From NCBI GenBank assembly GCA_903826185.1, contig CAIKDL010000135.1, forward strand, positions 1 through 13,425: a stretch of 13,425 nt of DNA. The letters are read 5' to 3'. This DNA is from an uncultured bacterium (lineage in GTDB: Bacteria > Patescibacteriota > Minisyncoccia > Phycocordibacterales > PALSA-1337). Shown piece after piece: positions 1 through 6,538 of this stretch. Within the stretch, counting starts at the first letter, position 1. Every line of letters starts with the position of its first letter. The notes under the pieces are model-generated. The model was given only the letters and a program-made list of their open reading frames with translations, did not search any database and was not told the DNA's origin. The translations under genes and the position numbers were made by a program.

Positions 1-168
1 GATGCCCGGGATGACGCCTTCGTTGGCGAACTCGCGGAAACAAATGCGGCAGAGGTCGAAATCGCGCATATAGCCGTGCTTTCTTCCACAACGGAAGCAA
101 CGGCGAACAACGCGCGACTTGAATTTCGGCTTCTTTTGTGAGCGGACGATAACTGATGTTTTGGCCAT
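1..168 (-). CDS. rpsN: 30S ribosomal protein S14, zinc-binding type (3' end cut by window edge)
   Basis: S14 is a small-subunit protein that binds the 16S rRNA 3' domain in the head of the 30S particle. The 56 visible residues start with MAKTSVIVR and contain a CxxC-x12-CxxC zinc ribbon (C24, C27, C40, C43), followed by the typical FREFANEGVIPGI stretch. Zinc-type S14 is usually about 61 residues, so only the last few residues and the stop are missing. The start is ATG at 168. No Shine-Dalgarno sequence precedes it; the upstream bases are AT-rich. In most bacteria rpsN directly follows rplE, whose stop is at 5708 here, so four unrelated genes separate the two. It has its own promoter about 100 bases upstream. 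Identity is certain from the zinc motif and spacing. Confidence 0.96.
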   Translation of the reverse strand, partial: MAKTSVIVRSQKKPKFKSRVVRRCFRCGRKHGYMRDFDLCRICFREFANEGVIPGI

Positions 169-236
169 ATAAAATGGGATTGGTTAGCTGCTCGTCTTTT
201 CCCATCTAGTGGGCTCAAGAACGACGTGCTTCCAAT

Positions 237-292
237 CGCTATCTACTTAAAAACCTTATTTGGTAAGGTAATGAGGATATTAGCAGATAGCG
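237..292. repeat. 8-bp inverted repeat flanking the rpsN start region
   Basis: CGCTATCT at 237-244 and its perfect complement AGATAGCG at 285-292 enclose the 5' hairpin. One arm lies in the spacer between -35 and -10, the other about 25-33 bases into the leader. Only the downstream arm would be transcribed, so this cannot be a hairpin of the rpsN mRNA started here. It could pair in a read-through transcript, or form a two-site operator. An 8-bp repeat in a region this size could be chance. Confidence 0.3.
249..269 (-). terminator. Hairpin plus U-run at the predicted 5' end of the rpsN RNA
   Basis: On the minus strand ACCTTA-CCAAA-TAAGGT forms a perfect 6-bp stem with a 5-nt loop, followed directly by TTTTT. 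It could act as a weak intrinsic terminator for RNA coming from the cupin gene. The predicted rpsN start site falls on the first base of the stem, so the same bases may also cap the 5' end of the rpsN mRNA. The rpsS operon has the same arrangement at 9523-9540. The stem is AT-rich, so its strength as a terminator is uncertain. Confidence 0.5.
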
Positions 293-325
293 GAAACCGA
301 GTCAATGGCCATGCCGACAGACAAC

Positions 326-721
326 TTATCCAACCTTTGGCCCGAATTTCTCGTCTTCTTCATCGGCCATAGCATCGGCCTTGGTGACATGGATCCTGCC
401 ATCGATATGATTGGCCGGAGCATAGACGGTATAAAGCTTCATAGGCTTATCGCCAGTATTTATGATGTTATGCTCCAGACCAGCCGGAACAATGATGGCC
501 ATACCATCGGAGACCGGATACTCAACACCGTCGATTACGGATTTGCCAGTACCAGCCTCAAACCTAAAAAATTGATCTACGTGATGAACTTCATTTCCAA
601 TATCTTCGCCTGGTAGCAAAGACATGAGCACCAACTGACTATGTGGACCTGTATAGAGGACTTTGCGGAAATTTGTATTTTCTAGTGTAAGCTTTTCAAT
701 ATTTTCTGCGTATGGTTTCAT
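326..721 (-). CDS. Small single-domain cupin protein
   Basis: This is a 131-residue cytoplasmic protein made of one cupin beta-barrel. Cupin motif 1 is around residues 42-59 (GNEVHHVDQFFRFEAGTG, with H46/H47, Q50 and E55 as likely metal ligands). Motif 2 is at 73-88, with P79, G81, H84 and N88 in the expected spacing. The region APANHIDGRIHVTKADA is typical of a widespread family of small cupins annotated only as cupin-domain or mannose-6-phosphate-isomerase-like proteins; a reaction cannot be assigned. The acidic C-terminus follows the barrel. The start is ATG at 721 without a Shine-Dalgarno sequence. The DUF3999-like gene ends 34 bases upstream, so it may share that transcript, although a TATAAA about 21-26 bases before the ATG could be a -10. 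The family is clear; the substrate is unknown. Confidence 0.9.
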   Translation of the reverse strand: MKPYAENIEKLTLENTNFRKVLYTGPHSQLVLMSLLPGEDIGNEVHHVDQFFRFEAGTGKSVIDGVEYPVSDGMAIIVPAGLEHNIINTGDKPMKLYTVYAPANHIDGRIHVTKADAMADEEDEKFGPKVG

Positions 722-755
722 GGATTTTGTTTTCTTTAGCGATGTTTATAAAATA

Positions 756-2111
756 TTAATTTGATTGCCCCAACTTATTCTTCTTTGCATACTCATACAT
801 ATACCAAGCGATACCAGCAGCTATCAAGATTACGACAAAGACCAAAAACACATTCATTAGCCATGGGTAAGCCTCTGTGAAAGGAACAACCTTTGGTGCC
901 GGTGCGACATAAGAAGGATTGATCGATTCTGAACCAATCGATGACTGTGGCAAAGAATTTTCTTCTATATAAGAAGATATCGAGGAGATGTCATAAGTAG
1001 GCAAAACGGCTTTCGGATTGCCATAATACAAGCTGTATGTCTCACCAGCGCGAGTCTCGAATATGAGCGAGATTACTGGGCCTTCAACTAGAGCGTTCCC
1101 GGTCAATGTTAAAGGACGGTTGTCGTCATTAACTATTACAAGCTTGATATAACGCGTCTTTTGTTCCGGGTATGTGACGCGATTCGAAGACCCATCAAAA
1201 AGTGAGGTAGATACACGCGATATGGAACTTTGACCAACCAGATTCCATGAACCAGGCTGCGTCTCTACTGAGTCGGCTTCGGTTTTGGTATCAATACCAT
1301 CAGCAGCATACACCAAGACCTTGCGAGCATAATTATTGTCGGTCGGATTCAGTGTGACAGCCCTGGAGATATGGCCAGATCCGCCAAGATCTATCACGAC
1401 TTCAGTGCTATGATTTTGAGCATTATTGAAAGTCGAAAATGAGACATCTTTCGAATAAGAAGGCACATCTATCTTGCGTTCTCCGTATATGTTCACTGAC
1501 GACACACCTACAGGCCCCTCCTCGCCGGAAGAAATAACCACCTTTAGATATTGCGAGGTGTGCGCGGAGAAGTCCACAGAATCTTTTCCGGAAGAATATC
1601 CGCTGGTAGGATCGGTGAATCTGAAGATAAAACCTTTGTCAGTTATGATATTCCAACCCGTAGAAGCCAGCGGTAAAAGCGACGTGGATGAATATACTTT
1701 GACTTGGCGACGGAAATTACCAGCCGAAGAGCTCATGGAAATACCTGTATAAACTTGACCTGATTGGCCTATATCGACAATAAACTGCTCTTCCCCATTT
1801 ACCACCGTCGTATCAAGAAGGCGACCAGAGATATTGCCGCCACGCACAATAGCATTTCGGGTTAGGAAATATGGCACTTCGGTTGTGCCATTGGCGATGA
1901 TCCTGATATCAGAAAAATTCTGTCCATCTCGAGATATATCACCAGGAAGAACAAGCTTGGTGAAACCTTGATCATATGCTGTTGATGGCACAGATATGCC
2001 GCGAGAATAATTCCATGACTCTGGCGTGAAAGCGGCATTGGCAACCCCATAAAATGTCAGGCCAACCAAAGCCATAACAGCAAACGTAGCGACATAGATT
2101 GTTTTTTTCAT
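756..2111 (-). CDS. DUF3999-like exported, C-terminally anchored protein with two discoidin-like repeats
   Basis: This 451-residue protein has a signal peptide (about residues 1-26, ending VANA-AF), an extracytoplasmic beta-rich region, a Ser/Pro-rich stalk (about 385-412) and one membrane helix near the C-terminus (about 418-437) followed by a short basic tail. The opening of the mature part (W-Y-R-I-V ... FTKLVLPGDI ... DIRI-ANGTTEVPYFL) resembles DUF3999 proteins, which often neighbour DUF2339 genes as here. I see two matching segments, about 112-211 and 238-344, each running from V/I-D-I/L-G to a Y-L/I-K-L/V-V-I strand and ending in VxG/IYGE. They look like galactose-binding-like beta-sandwiches, which is an inference. 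The ATG at 2111 gives a proper signal peptide. A TTG at 2126 would add five residues and overlap the upstream gene. Function unknown. Confidence 0.75.
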   Translation of the reverse strand: MKKTIYVATFAVMALVGLTFYGVANAAFTPESWNYSRGISVPSTAYDQGFTKLVLPGDISRDGQNFSDIRIIANGTTEVPYFLTRNAIVRGGNISGRLLDTTVVNGEEQFIVDIGQSGQVYTGISMSSSAGNFRRQVKVYSSTSLLPLASTGWNIITDKGFIFRFTDPTSGYSSGKDSVDFSAHTSQYLKVVISSGEEGPVGVSSVNIYGERKIDVPSYSKDVSFSTFNNAQNHSTEVVIDLGGSGHISRAVTLNPTDNNYARKVLVYAADGIDTKTEADSVETQPGSWNLVGQSSISRVSTSLFDGSSNRVTYPEQKTRYIKLVIVNDDNRPLTLTGNALVEGPVISLIFETRAGETYSLYYGNPKAVLPTYDISSISSYIEENSLPQSSIGSESINPSYVAPAPKVVPFTEAYPWLMNVFLVFVVILIAAGIAWYMYEYAKKNKLGQSN

Positions 2112-2118
2112 ATATTTT

Positions 2119-4017
2119 TTAGACAATTGCTTTTAATCTATCCTTGTATTTCGCATAGATGAACGAAGCTGCCAAAGCGATGACACCGAATACTATGAAC
2201 GAAACAATTCTATATATCTGACCAAGATCCCACACATCTATCACAACTTTGATGGCTGTGATAATGAACAAAGCCAATCCAAGCCTACGCGCGGACGACA
2301 TTCTCATACCAAACCCGATAGCTGTGAGAACAGCCGCATAAAGGGCCCAGAATATAGAAACGTAAGTATTGGAACTGTTTTGTGTGCTCGTTCTTTCGGC
2401 TTGATAGGTATTATAGAGATCTTGATGCTGACTGGTAGCAGCATATCCAGTGTTATAAAGCGAAGCATTTTGGCTTTGCTTTGAATATTCTTCAGACAAG
2501 ATCGCCAACTGAGCATTGTGGTAGAAGATGATCTGTGAACTGAAAGCATAAACCGTGAGGATGTTGGCGATGATCACGAAAGCCACTATTCCCCTCTTCT
2601 GCACCTCAACAGAGGCGCTGCCAAAGCGGCGATACATGTAAGCGACCACGTAAGCGATGGCTATCGCCAAGACCAATATCACGAAATATGGATTGAAGAA
2701 GACGGTGAAGTTTTTACTATTCGCATCCGGGAAATTCCAGAAGAAGAAATTGATGAGTCCGAGGACATAGACGACGACACCCATTATCTGGAAGCCGCGG
2801 TTGGAGATGAAAGAAGCGATGACATACAAAACCAATGCTTCTACGAACCAAGCTACAGCTATCCAAGGACCGGAGAACTGCAATGGAACCGCAACAGACA
2901 AGAACACAACAGCTAAGCCTGGCAGGAAGATGTTAAGTGCTTTGTCTTCTGGATTGAACTTGTTTACCACAATAGCAACAAACATAAAGACTATAGCCAC
3001 GAATACAGCCGCGAAACCAAGTACCGAAGAATACTGTGGGTTCAAGATGATATAACCCGTGCAAGCAAGCCAGAGAGCATTTACACCGAGCAGGAAATAA
3101 TTGAGATTGTCAGCCGTAGATTTTCCAGTAATTGCTCTGGCCACGCTGGACACTAAGAATATGAAGAACGAGATGAATACGAAGAACAAAGTTGGTCCAA
3201 GCACATCCGGCTTGTAGTAAACTCCGAACCACGCGCCAAAGTTTACAACAGTTCCTATCAAAGCTATAGCTATGAGCTGTGGCCATTTCTTGAAGAACGA
3301 AATGCCAAGAACTCCAAGGTTTAGGATCGTGAGATAAGCGAACAAAGAGAACATGTTGTTTTCGGTGGCACCAACAAGGAATGGCGTGAAAAATCCTCCA
3401 AGAGTGGAGATGACAGCCAAGATCGGAGTGGCATTGGCGATGCTTATAGCAAAGCCAAGAGCCGTCACGAAGAACATGAATACTCCGGCCATGAAAGGTG
3501 TTATCAAGTGGAAGAAGGAATTCGCAGAGAAGACTGAAAGATATAGAACTGCCAAACCGCCACCGAACAAGAAGTCTGAATAGCTAACATATTTTTTGCG
3601 TAATCCTTGACCGATCGCAAGTAAGGCCAATCCCGCGATGATACCCAACATCACTCGTCCGACTGGTCCGATCCAGTCATTATCGAAGGCATATTTCAAG
3701 AAGAAGCCTATGCCAATGACGACGGCGGCGATACCGATACCTCCCAATACGCGACCAGATGACTCTTCAGCCACCTTAGGAGACTCTATTGGTGAGCTTG
3801 CTGGCGAGGAATTTATAGGATTTACTGGTGCGGAATTTATAGAGACCGTCGGGACACTCGCGGCTTTAATTGGAGCAGAAATGCCAGCTTGTTGTTTAGG
3901 TTGAGGTTGTGGCTGCGGTTGAGACCTCAGAGATTTTTCTATCTTGGACAAGCGTTGTCCGTGGCTCAAGACTAACCCGAACAAAATGATAAGAGCGATC
4001 AAATCTAGTGGGAACAT
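2119..4017 (-). CDS. DUF2339-like polytopic membrane protein
   Basis: This is a 632-residue integral membrane protein. It has an N-terminal hydrophobic helix (residues 5-19), a short charged stretch, a low-complexity Gln-Pro run at about 32-43, and a Pro/Ser/Ala linker to about residue 88. From about residue 91 to the C-terminus hydrophobic helices follow nearly without break. A more polar loop rich in Gln, Asn, Ser and Tyr lies around residues 505-545. This layout and the Gly-rich first helices (RVLGGIGIAAVVIGIGFFLKY region) match the DUF2339 family, a predicted membrane protein family of unknown function. Its stop is only a few bases before the ATG of the DUF3999-like gene, so the two are almost certainly co-transcribed. 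The start is ATG at 4017 in an AT-rich region without a Shine-Dalgarno sequence. The family call is fairly sure; no activity can be given. Confidence 0.8.
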   Translation of the reverse strand: MFPLDLIALIILFGLVLSHGQRLSKIEKSLRSQPQPQPQPKQQAGISAPIKAASVPTVSINSAPVNPINSSPASSPIESPKVAEESSGRVLGGIGIAAVVIGIGFFLKYAFDNDWIGPVGRVMLGIIAGLALLAIGQGLRKKYVSYSDFLFGGGLAVLYLSVFSANSFFHLITPFMAGVFMFFVTALGFAISIANATPILAVISTLGGFFTPFLVGATENNMFSLFAYLTILNLGVLGISFFKKWPQLIAIALIGTVVNFGAWFGVYYKPDVLGPTLFFVFISFFIFLVSSVARAITGKSTADNLNYFLLGVNALWLACTGYIILNPQYSSVLGFAAVFVAIVFMFVAIVVNKFNPEDKALNIFLPGLAVVFLSVAVPLQFSGPWIAVAWFVEALVLYVIASFISNRGFQIMGVVVYVLGLINFFFWNFPDANSKNFTVFFNPYFVILVLAIAIAYVVAYMYRRFGSASVEVQKRGIVAFVIIANILTVYAFSSQIIFYHNAQLAILSEEYSKQSQNASLYNTGYAATSQHQDLYNTYQAERTSTQNSSNTYVSIFWALYAAVLTAIGFGMRMSSARRLGLALFIITAIKVVIDVWDLGQIYRIVSFIVFGVIALAASFIYAKYKDRLKAIV

Positions 4018-4023
4018 GATGAG

Positions 4024-4035
4024 TAATAATTATTA
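4024..4035. repeat. 12-bp AT-only palindrome upstream of the DUF2339-like gene
   Basis: TAATAATTATTA is a perfect palindrome lying 7-18 bases before the DUF2339-like ATG, inside a longer AT-rich run. It may be part of a promoter or an operator, but a pure A/T palindrome has low information and could be chance. Confidence 0.25.
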
Positions 4036-4042
4036 AATAATT

Positions 4043-4066
4043 AATAAAAGACTTAGTGATAAGTCT
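4043..4066 (-). terminator. Putative intrinsic terminator after the helicase gene
   Basis: On the minus strand AGACTTA-TCAC-TAAGTCT is a perfect 7-bp stem with a 4-nt loop, followed by TTTATTAATT. It lies between the helicase stop (4106) and the DUF2339-like start (4017), where a unit boundary would be expected. The stem is only moderately GC-containing and the U-run is broken, so termination may be partial. Confidence 0.5.
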
Positions 4067-4105
4067 AACCAATATCTGTGTATTTAGCTACTTCTCCAGC
4101 TTCTG

Positions 4106-5617
4106 TTACTTTTTTGTTCTAAGTTTCTTCCTGGCTTTCTTGATATTAGCCATTGATTCAACGCTTCTATAAAGCGGCGCCGCCTTGACCAAAAATTCTT
4201 CATGCATTTTCTTGAGCGTATCGTTGCTAGAATCAGCCAAAACAGCTTCGGCCTTCGACGACAGATCACGCAAATGACGATCGTATTCCAGGACTTCTGG
4301 ATGAACTCGTAAAGCCATATCATTCATGCCAAGGATAGTCAGTCCGCTGAACGAACGAGCTCGTGATAGAGCCACATATCCCATACCAGGCTCAAATGAC
4401 CTTGATAGATCGACTTCCACGGCATCCAAGCTCATTCCTTGACTTTTGTGAACGGTGATAGCCCAAGCCAAACGCAAAGGATATTGCTTTATTTCCGCCA
4501 AAATATGACCATCGTCATCTATGGTCCAGGTTGCCTGCTCTATCGTCAGACGGCGGCCCTGGGGGAAATCCGGCGTAGGCGCTGCATGGATAACCGGATC
4601 TAGACCATAACCACAAGAAACAACGACACCGAGGGTGCCATTCACATATCCAGCTTCAAAATTATTCTTGACGCACATCACTCGCGCGCCTTTCTTCAGA
4701 CGCAAGACTTCTGGAGCTAAACAGGATCTTTTGAGCGATTCGAGCGCGTGTTTCTTGCCTTTCGAAGACATCTCGTATGTGTGCTCGACTTCGGATATCT
4801 TGTCGAGCTCGGTCTGATTAACTTTGTCGACATCGATATTATGAGTGAATAGACGCGTCGGCATCACTTCCGATTTGGAATACTTTGCCGGCCGACAAGC
4901 CTTCAAATGCTCATAGGACCTCTCAGAGATCTCACCTGAACGGATATCATTCAGAACCGAAATGCTCACATCGTCTTTGTGGCGGAAATTTTCTGACAGA
5001 TAACAAACCGTGAACCTGCCATCGCGCCAGGCCTTAGATCTGTATATAAAATATGAATCGAGACCATCTGAAGAATAATCTTCGCGACGCCTAATGACAT
5101 CTCCAGAATCACCATTTGACCAATTATTTGTACGCATTATCGGAGGCAATTGGAAAAAATCTCCACAAAGGATCACTTGTAAGCCGCCGAACGGCAGGTT
5201 TTCGGCTTTATCTGGCATCTTGTCATTCCCCGCTTTTATCGGCAAACCTTTTCTCAGACGGCGGGTTATGGCATCGATAATATCAAGCTGATAATAATGC
5301 AGCATCGAAACCTCGTCTATGATGAGCACACGCGCGGCCTTCAAGCGCGAGACCAGCTGATCTTTATCTGCCAAAGCTTCCAGATCAATCTCGTCCATAT
5401 CCGACTTTATTCCCATTCCAGACCATGAATGTATAGTCATGCCACCCATGTGCGTCGCTGCGATGCCTGTAGACGCTGTGATGGCCACTGAGACATGGTG
5501 TTCCTTCAGATATTTAATGTACTGGTTCATCAGGTGTGTCTTACCACTGCCGGCTGGGCCGGTTATGAAAGCATTTCTACCAGTTTTTAGAAGTGTTAAA
5601 GCCTCTTTTTGGGTCAT
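4106..5617 (-). CDS. PIF1-like superfamily 1 DNA helicase
   Basis: This 503-residue ATP-dependent 5'-3' helicase is of the PIF1/RecD2-like SF1B type; family members unwind forked or structured DNA. Visible motifs, numbered from the ATG at 5617, are: Walker A GPAGSGKT (20-27); motif Ia TASTGIAATHMGG and IHSW (48-65); Walker B IIDEVSM (99-105); motif III CGDFFQLPP (151-159); LSENFRH (208-213); the late AITVHKSQGMS (386-396); and YVALSRARS (414-422). A lysine-rich C-terminal extension of about 60 residues follows. An upstream in-frame start at 5698 would add 27 residues, but those codons read straight through the rplE terminator. I therefore use 5617, where the protein begins MTQKEALTLL just before the first conserved block. 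It has its own promoter and lies within a normally contiguous ribosomal cluster. Its biological role here is unknown. Confidence 0.93.
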   Translation of the reverse strand: MTQKEALTLLKTGRNAFITGPAGSGKTHLMNQYIKYLKEHHVSVAITASTGIAATHMGGMTIHSWSGMGIKSDMDEIDLEALADKDQLVSRLKAARVLIIDEVSMLHYYQLDIIDAITRRLRKGLPIKAGNDKMPDKAENLPFGGLQVILCGDFFQLPPIMRTNNWSNGDSGDVIRRREDYSSDGLDSYFIYRSKAWRDGRFTVCYLSENFRHKDDVSISVLNDIRSGEISERSYEHLKACRPAKYSKSEVMPTRLFTHNIDVDKVNQTELDKISEVEHTYEMSSKGKKHALESLKRSCLAPEVLRLKKGARVMCVKNNFEAGYVNGTLGVVVSCGYGLDPVIHAAPTPDFPQGRRLTIEQATWTIDDDGHILAEIKQYPLRLAWAITVHKSQGMSLDAVEVDLSRSFEPGMGYVALSRARSFSGLTILGMNDMALRVHPEVLEYDRHLRDLSSKAEAVLADSSNDTLKKMHEEFLVKAAPLYRSVESMANIKKARKKLRTKK

Positions 5618-5633
5618 GGGATTGAGTATAGCA
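5618..5633 (-). promoter_or_regulatory. Extended -10 promoter giving a leaderless helicase mRNA
   Basis: On the minus strand TGC-TATACT (5633 down to 5625) is a consensus extended -10. Only seven bases (CAATCCC) separate it from the ATG at 5617, so the predicted RNA start is 5617-5618, at or one base before the start codon. No good -35 is visible; the position is occupied by the terminator stem. This predicts a leaderless mRNA. Confidence 0.65.
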
Positions 5634-5654
5634 AAAAACCGCCCTCTTGGCGGT
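5633..5654 (-). terminator. Intrinsic terminator of the rpsS-rplE operon
   Basis: On the minus strand ACCGCC-AAGAG-GGCGGT is a perfect, GC-rich 6-bp stem followed directly by TTTTTT. It starts about 54 bases after the rplE stop. The last T residues are directly followed by the extended -10 of the helicase promoter, so terminator and promoter abut. On the plus strand the stem is followed by CTTTTG, so some bidirectional activity is possible, but no plus-strand gene needs it. Confidence 0.92.
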
Positions 5655-5707
5655 CTTTTGATTTTTAGATTTAAAATTTTGCGATTTCTCGCGATCACGC
5701 GCCCTAT

Positions 5708-6277
5708 TTATTTCTTTGCTTTCTTTGCGTCGTCGACTTTCTTCATCGGCAAACCGATATATTCCAAGAGGGCCAATGTGGCATTCTTGTCGCGTGAAGT
5801 TGTGACGATGGTCATACCCATACCGAAGACATCCTTGAGATCTTCATCAGCAGTTTCAGCAAAAATAGTATGCTCCTTGATGCCGATCGTGTAGTTACCC
5901 ATGGCGTCGACAGAGTTGCGAGACAAACCACGGAAGTCCTTTGTACGAGGAAGAGCGATGTGAACTAGACGATCCAAAAATTCGCACATACGCTTACCAC
6001 GAAGAGTTATCTGATAGGCGATCGGGTCTCCTTCGCGGGTCTTGAATGAAGCGATAGCTTTCTTGGTCACACGCAAAGCCGGCTTCTGACCAGTAATCTT
6101 GGCTAATCTGTCAGCAATAAGCTCAACTTTCTTCTTATCTTTGACTGAACCGAATCCGCTACCAATGACAATCTTACTCAAGCGAGGAGCCTGCATAGCA
6201 TTCTTAAGACCAAGCTTCTCTTTCAAAGCACTGAAGGAATCTTTATTCAATTCGTAGACTGATTTGTAGTGTGTCAT
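5708..6277 (-). CDS. rplE: 50S ribosomal protein L5
   Basis: L5 binds 5S rRNA and helps form the central protuberance of the large subunit. The 189-residue protein is near the usual 179-180, with a short Lys/Asp-rich tail (VDDAKKAKK). Family signatures visible are: APRLSKIVI-GSGFG near residues 30-43; ITGQKPALRVTKKAIASFKTREGDPI (about 81-106); the LPRTKDFRGLS segment (129-139); and GNYTIGIKEHTIF. It follows rplX by 11 bases and is the last ribosomal gene before the terminator at 5633-5654. There is no Shine-Dalgarno sequence before the ATG. The usual next gene, rpsN, lies more than 5 kb away. Identity is certain. Confidence 0.97.
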   Translation of the reverse strand: MTHYKSVYELNKDSFSALKEKLGLKNAMQAPRLSKIVIGSGFGSVKDKKKVELIADRLAKITGQKPALRVTKKAIASFKTREGDPIAYQITLRGKRMCEFLDRLVHIALPRTKDFRGLSRNSVDAMGNYTIGIKEHTIFAETADEDLKDVFGMGMTIVTTSRDKNATLALLEYIGLPMKKVDDAKKAKK

Positions 6278-6288
6278 TTTATTGAAAA

Positions 6289-6507
6289 TTATTTAGCCAA
6301 AGCGACATTGGAAACATTTACCGGCATTGGCCTCTCGACTATCTGACCCTTCTGACCTTCACGAGTCGGACGCTGGTGGCGCTTGATGGTATTTATACCT
6401 TCAACCAAAACCTTATTGAGAGCAGGAAATGCCTTCAAAACCTTGGCGGTCTTGCCTTTATCATCACCAGAAAGTATTTTGACTAGATCTCCTTTTTTGA
6501 TTTTCAT
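6289..6507 (-). CDS. rplX: 50S ribosomal protein L24, unusually short
   Basis: L24 is an early assembly protein of the large subunit. At 72 residues it is much shorter than the roughly 100-105 usual in bacteria. The KOW-type start KIKKGDLVKILSGDDKGK is intact, followed by LVEGINTIKRHQRPT and a final VERPMPVNVSNVALAK. The protein stops where most family members continue with a C-terminal stretch of about 30 residues. The stop is a clean TAA followed by a normal 11-base gap to rplE, so this is not an obvious frameshift. The chosen ATG at 6507 gives the conserved N-terminus; an in-frame start at 6567 would overlap the end of rplN and add unrelated residues. No Shine-Dalgarno sequence is visible. 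Confidence 0.94.
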   Translation of the reverse strand: MKIKKGDLVKILSGDDKGKTAKVLKAFPALNKVLVEGINTIKRHQRPTREGQKGQIVERPMPVNVSNVALAK

Positions 6508-6538
6508 GTTTTTGAAGTTAAAAAATGGTGGTGTGGAA

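Larger units (their letters stand above)
169..305 (-). promoter_or_regulatory. rpsN promoter and about 100-nt leader
   Basis: On the minus strand a -35 TTGACT (300-305) is separated by exactly 17 bases from a -10 TAATAT (277-282), and TGC directly before it makes an extended -10. This is close to the sigma-70 consensus. The predicted RNA start is near 269-270, leaving a leader of about 100 nt before the rpsN ATG. The leader opens with the hairpin at 253-269 and later carries CCCA-CTAGA-TGGG, a weak second hairpin. The -35 lies about 20 bases past the cupin stop, so rpsN is probably transcribed independently of the genes before it. The promoter call rests on consensus match only. Confidence 0.75.

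Noticed and set aside
305..616. Plus-strand reading frame of 103 codons over the cupin gene
   Set aside because: Antisense to a clearly conserved cupin and without promoter or homology pattern.
2112..2126. TTG start five codons upstream for the DUF3999-like gene
   Set aside because: It would overlap the upstream stop and precede a standard MKK signal-peptide start with an ATG; not excluded, as an AAGGA lies 14 bases before the TTG.
3889..3930. Short tandem repeat on DNA level in the DUF2339-like gene
   Set aside because: It only encodes the Gln-Pro run of the protein linker, with codon drift; not a separate DNA element.
5670..5690. GCGA-GAAA-TCGC mini-hairpin between rplE and its terminator
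   Set aside because: Only a 4-bp stem with a GNRA loop; too short to call as a functional element.
5618..5698. 27-residue N-terminal extension of the helicase
   Set aside because: Its codons lie across the ribosomal terminator stem and the promoter, and no family member needs these residues before the Walker A region; the ATG at 5617 fits better.
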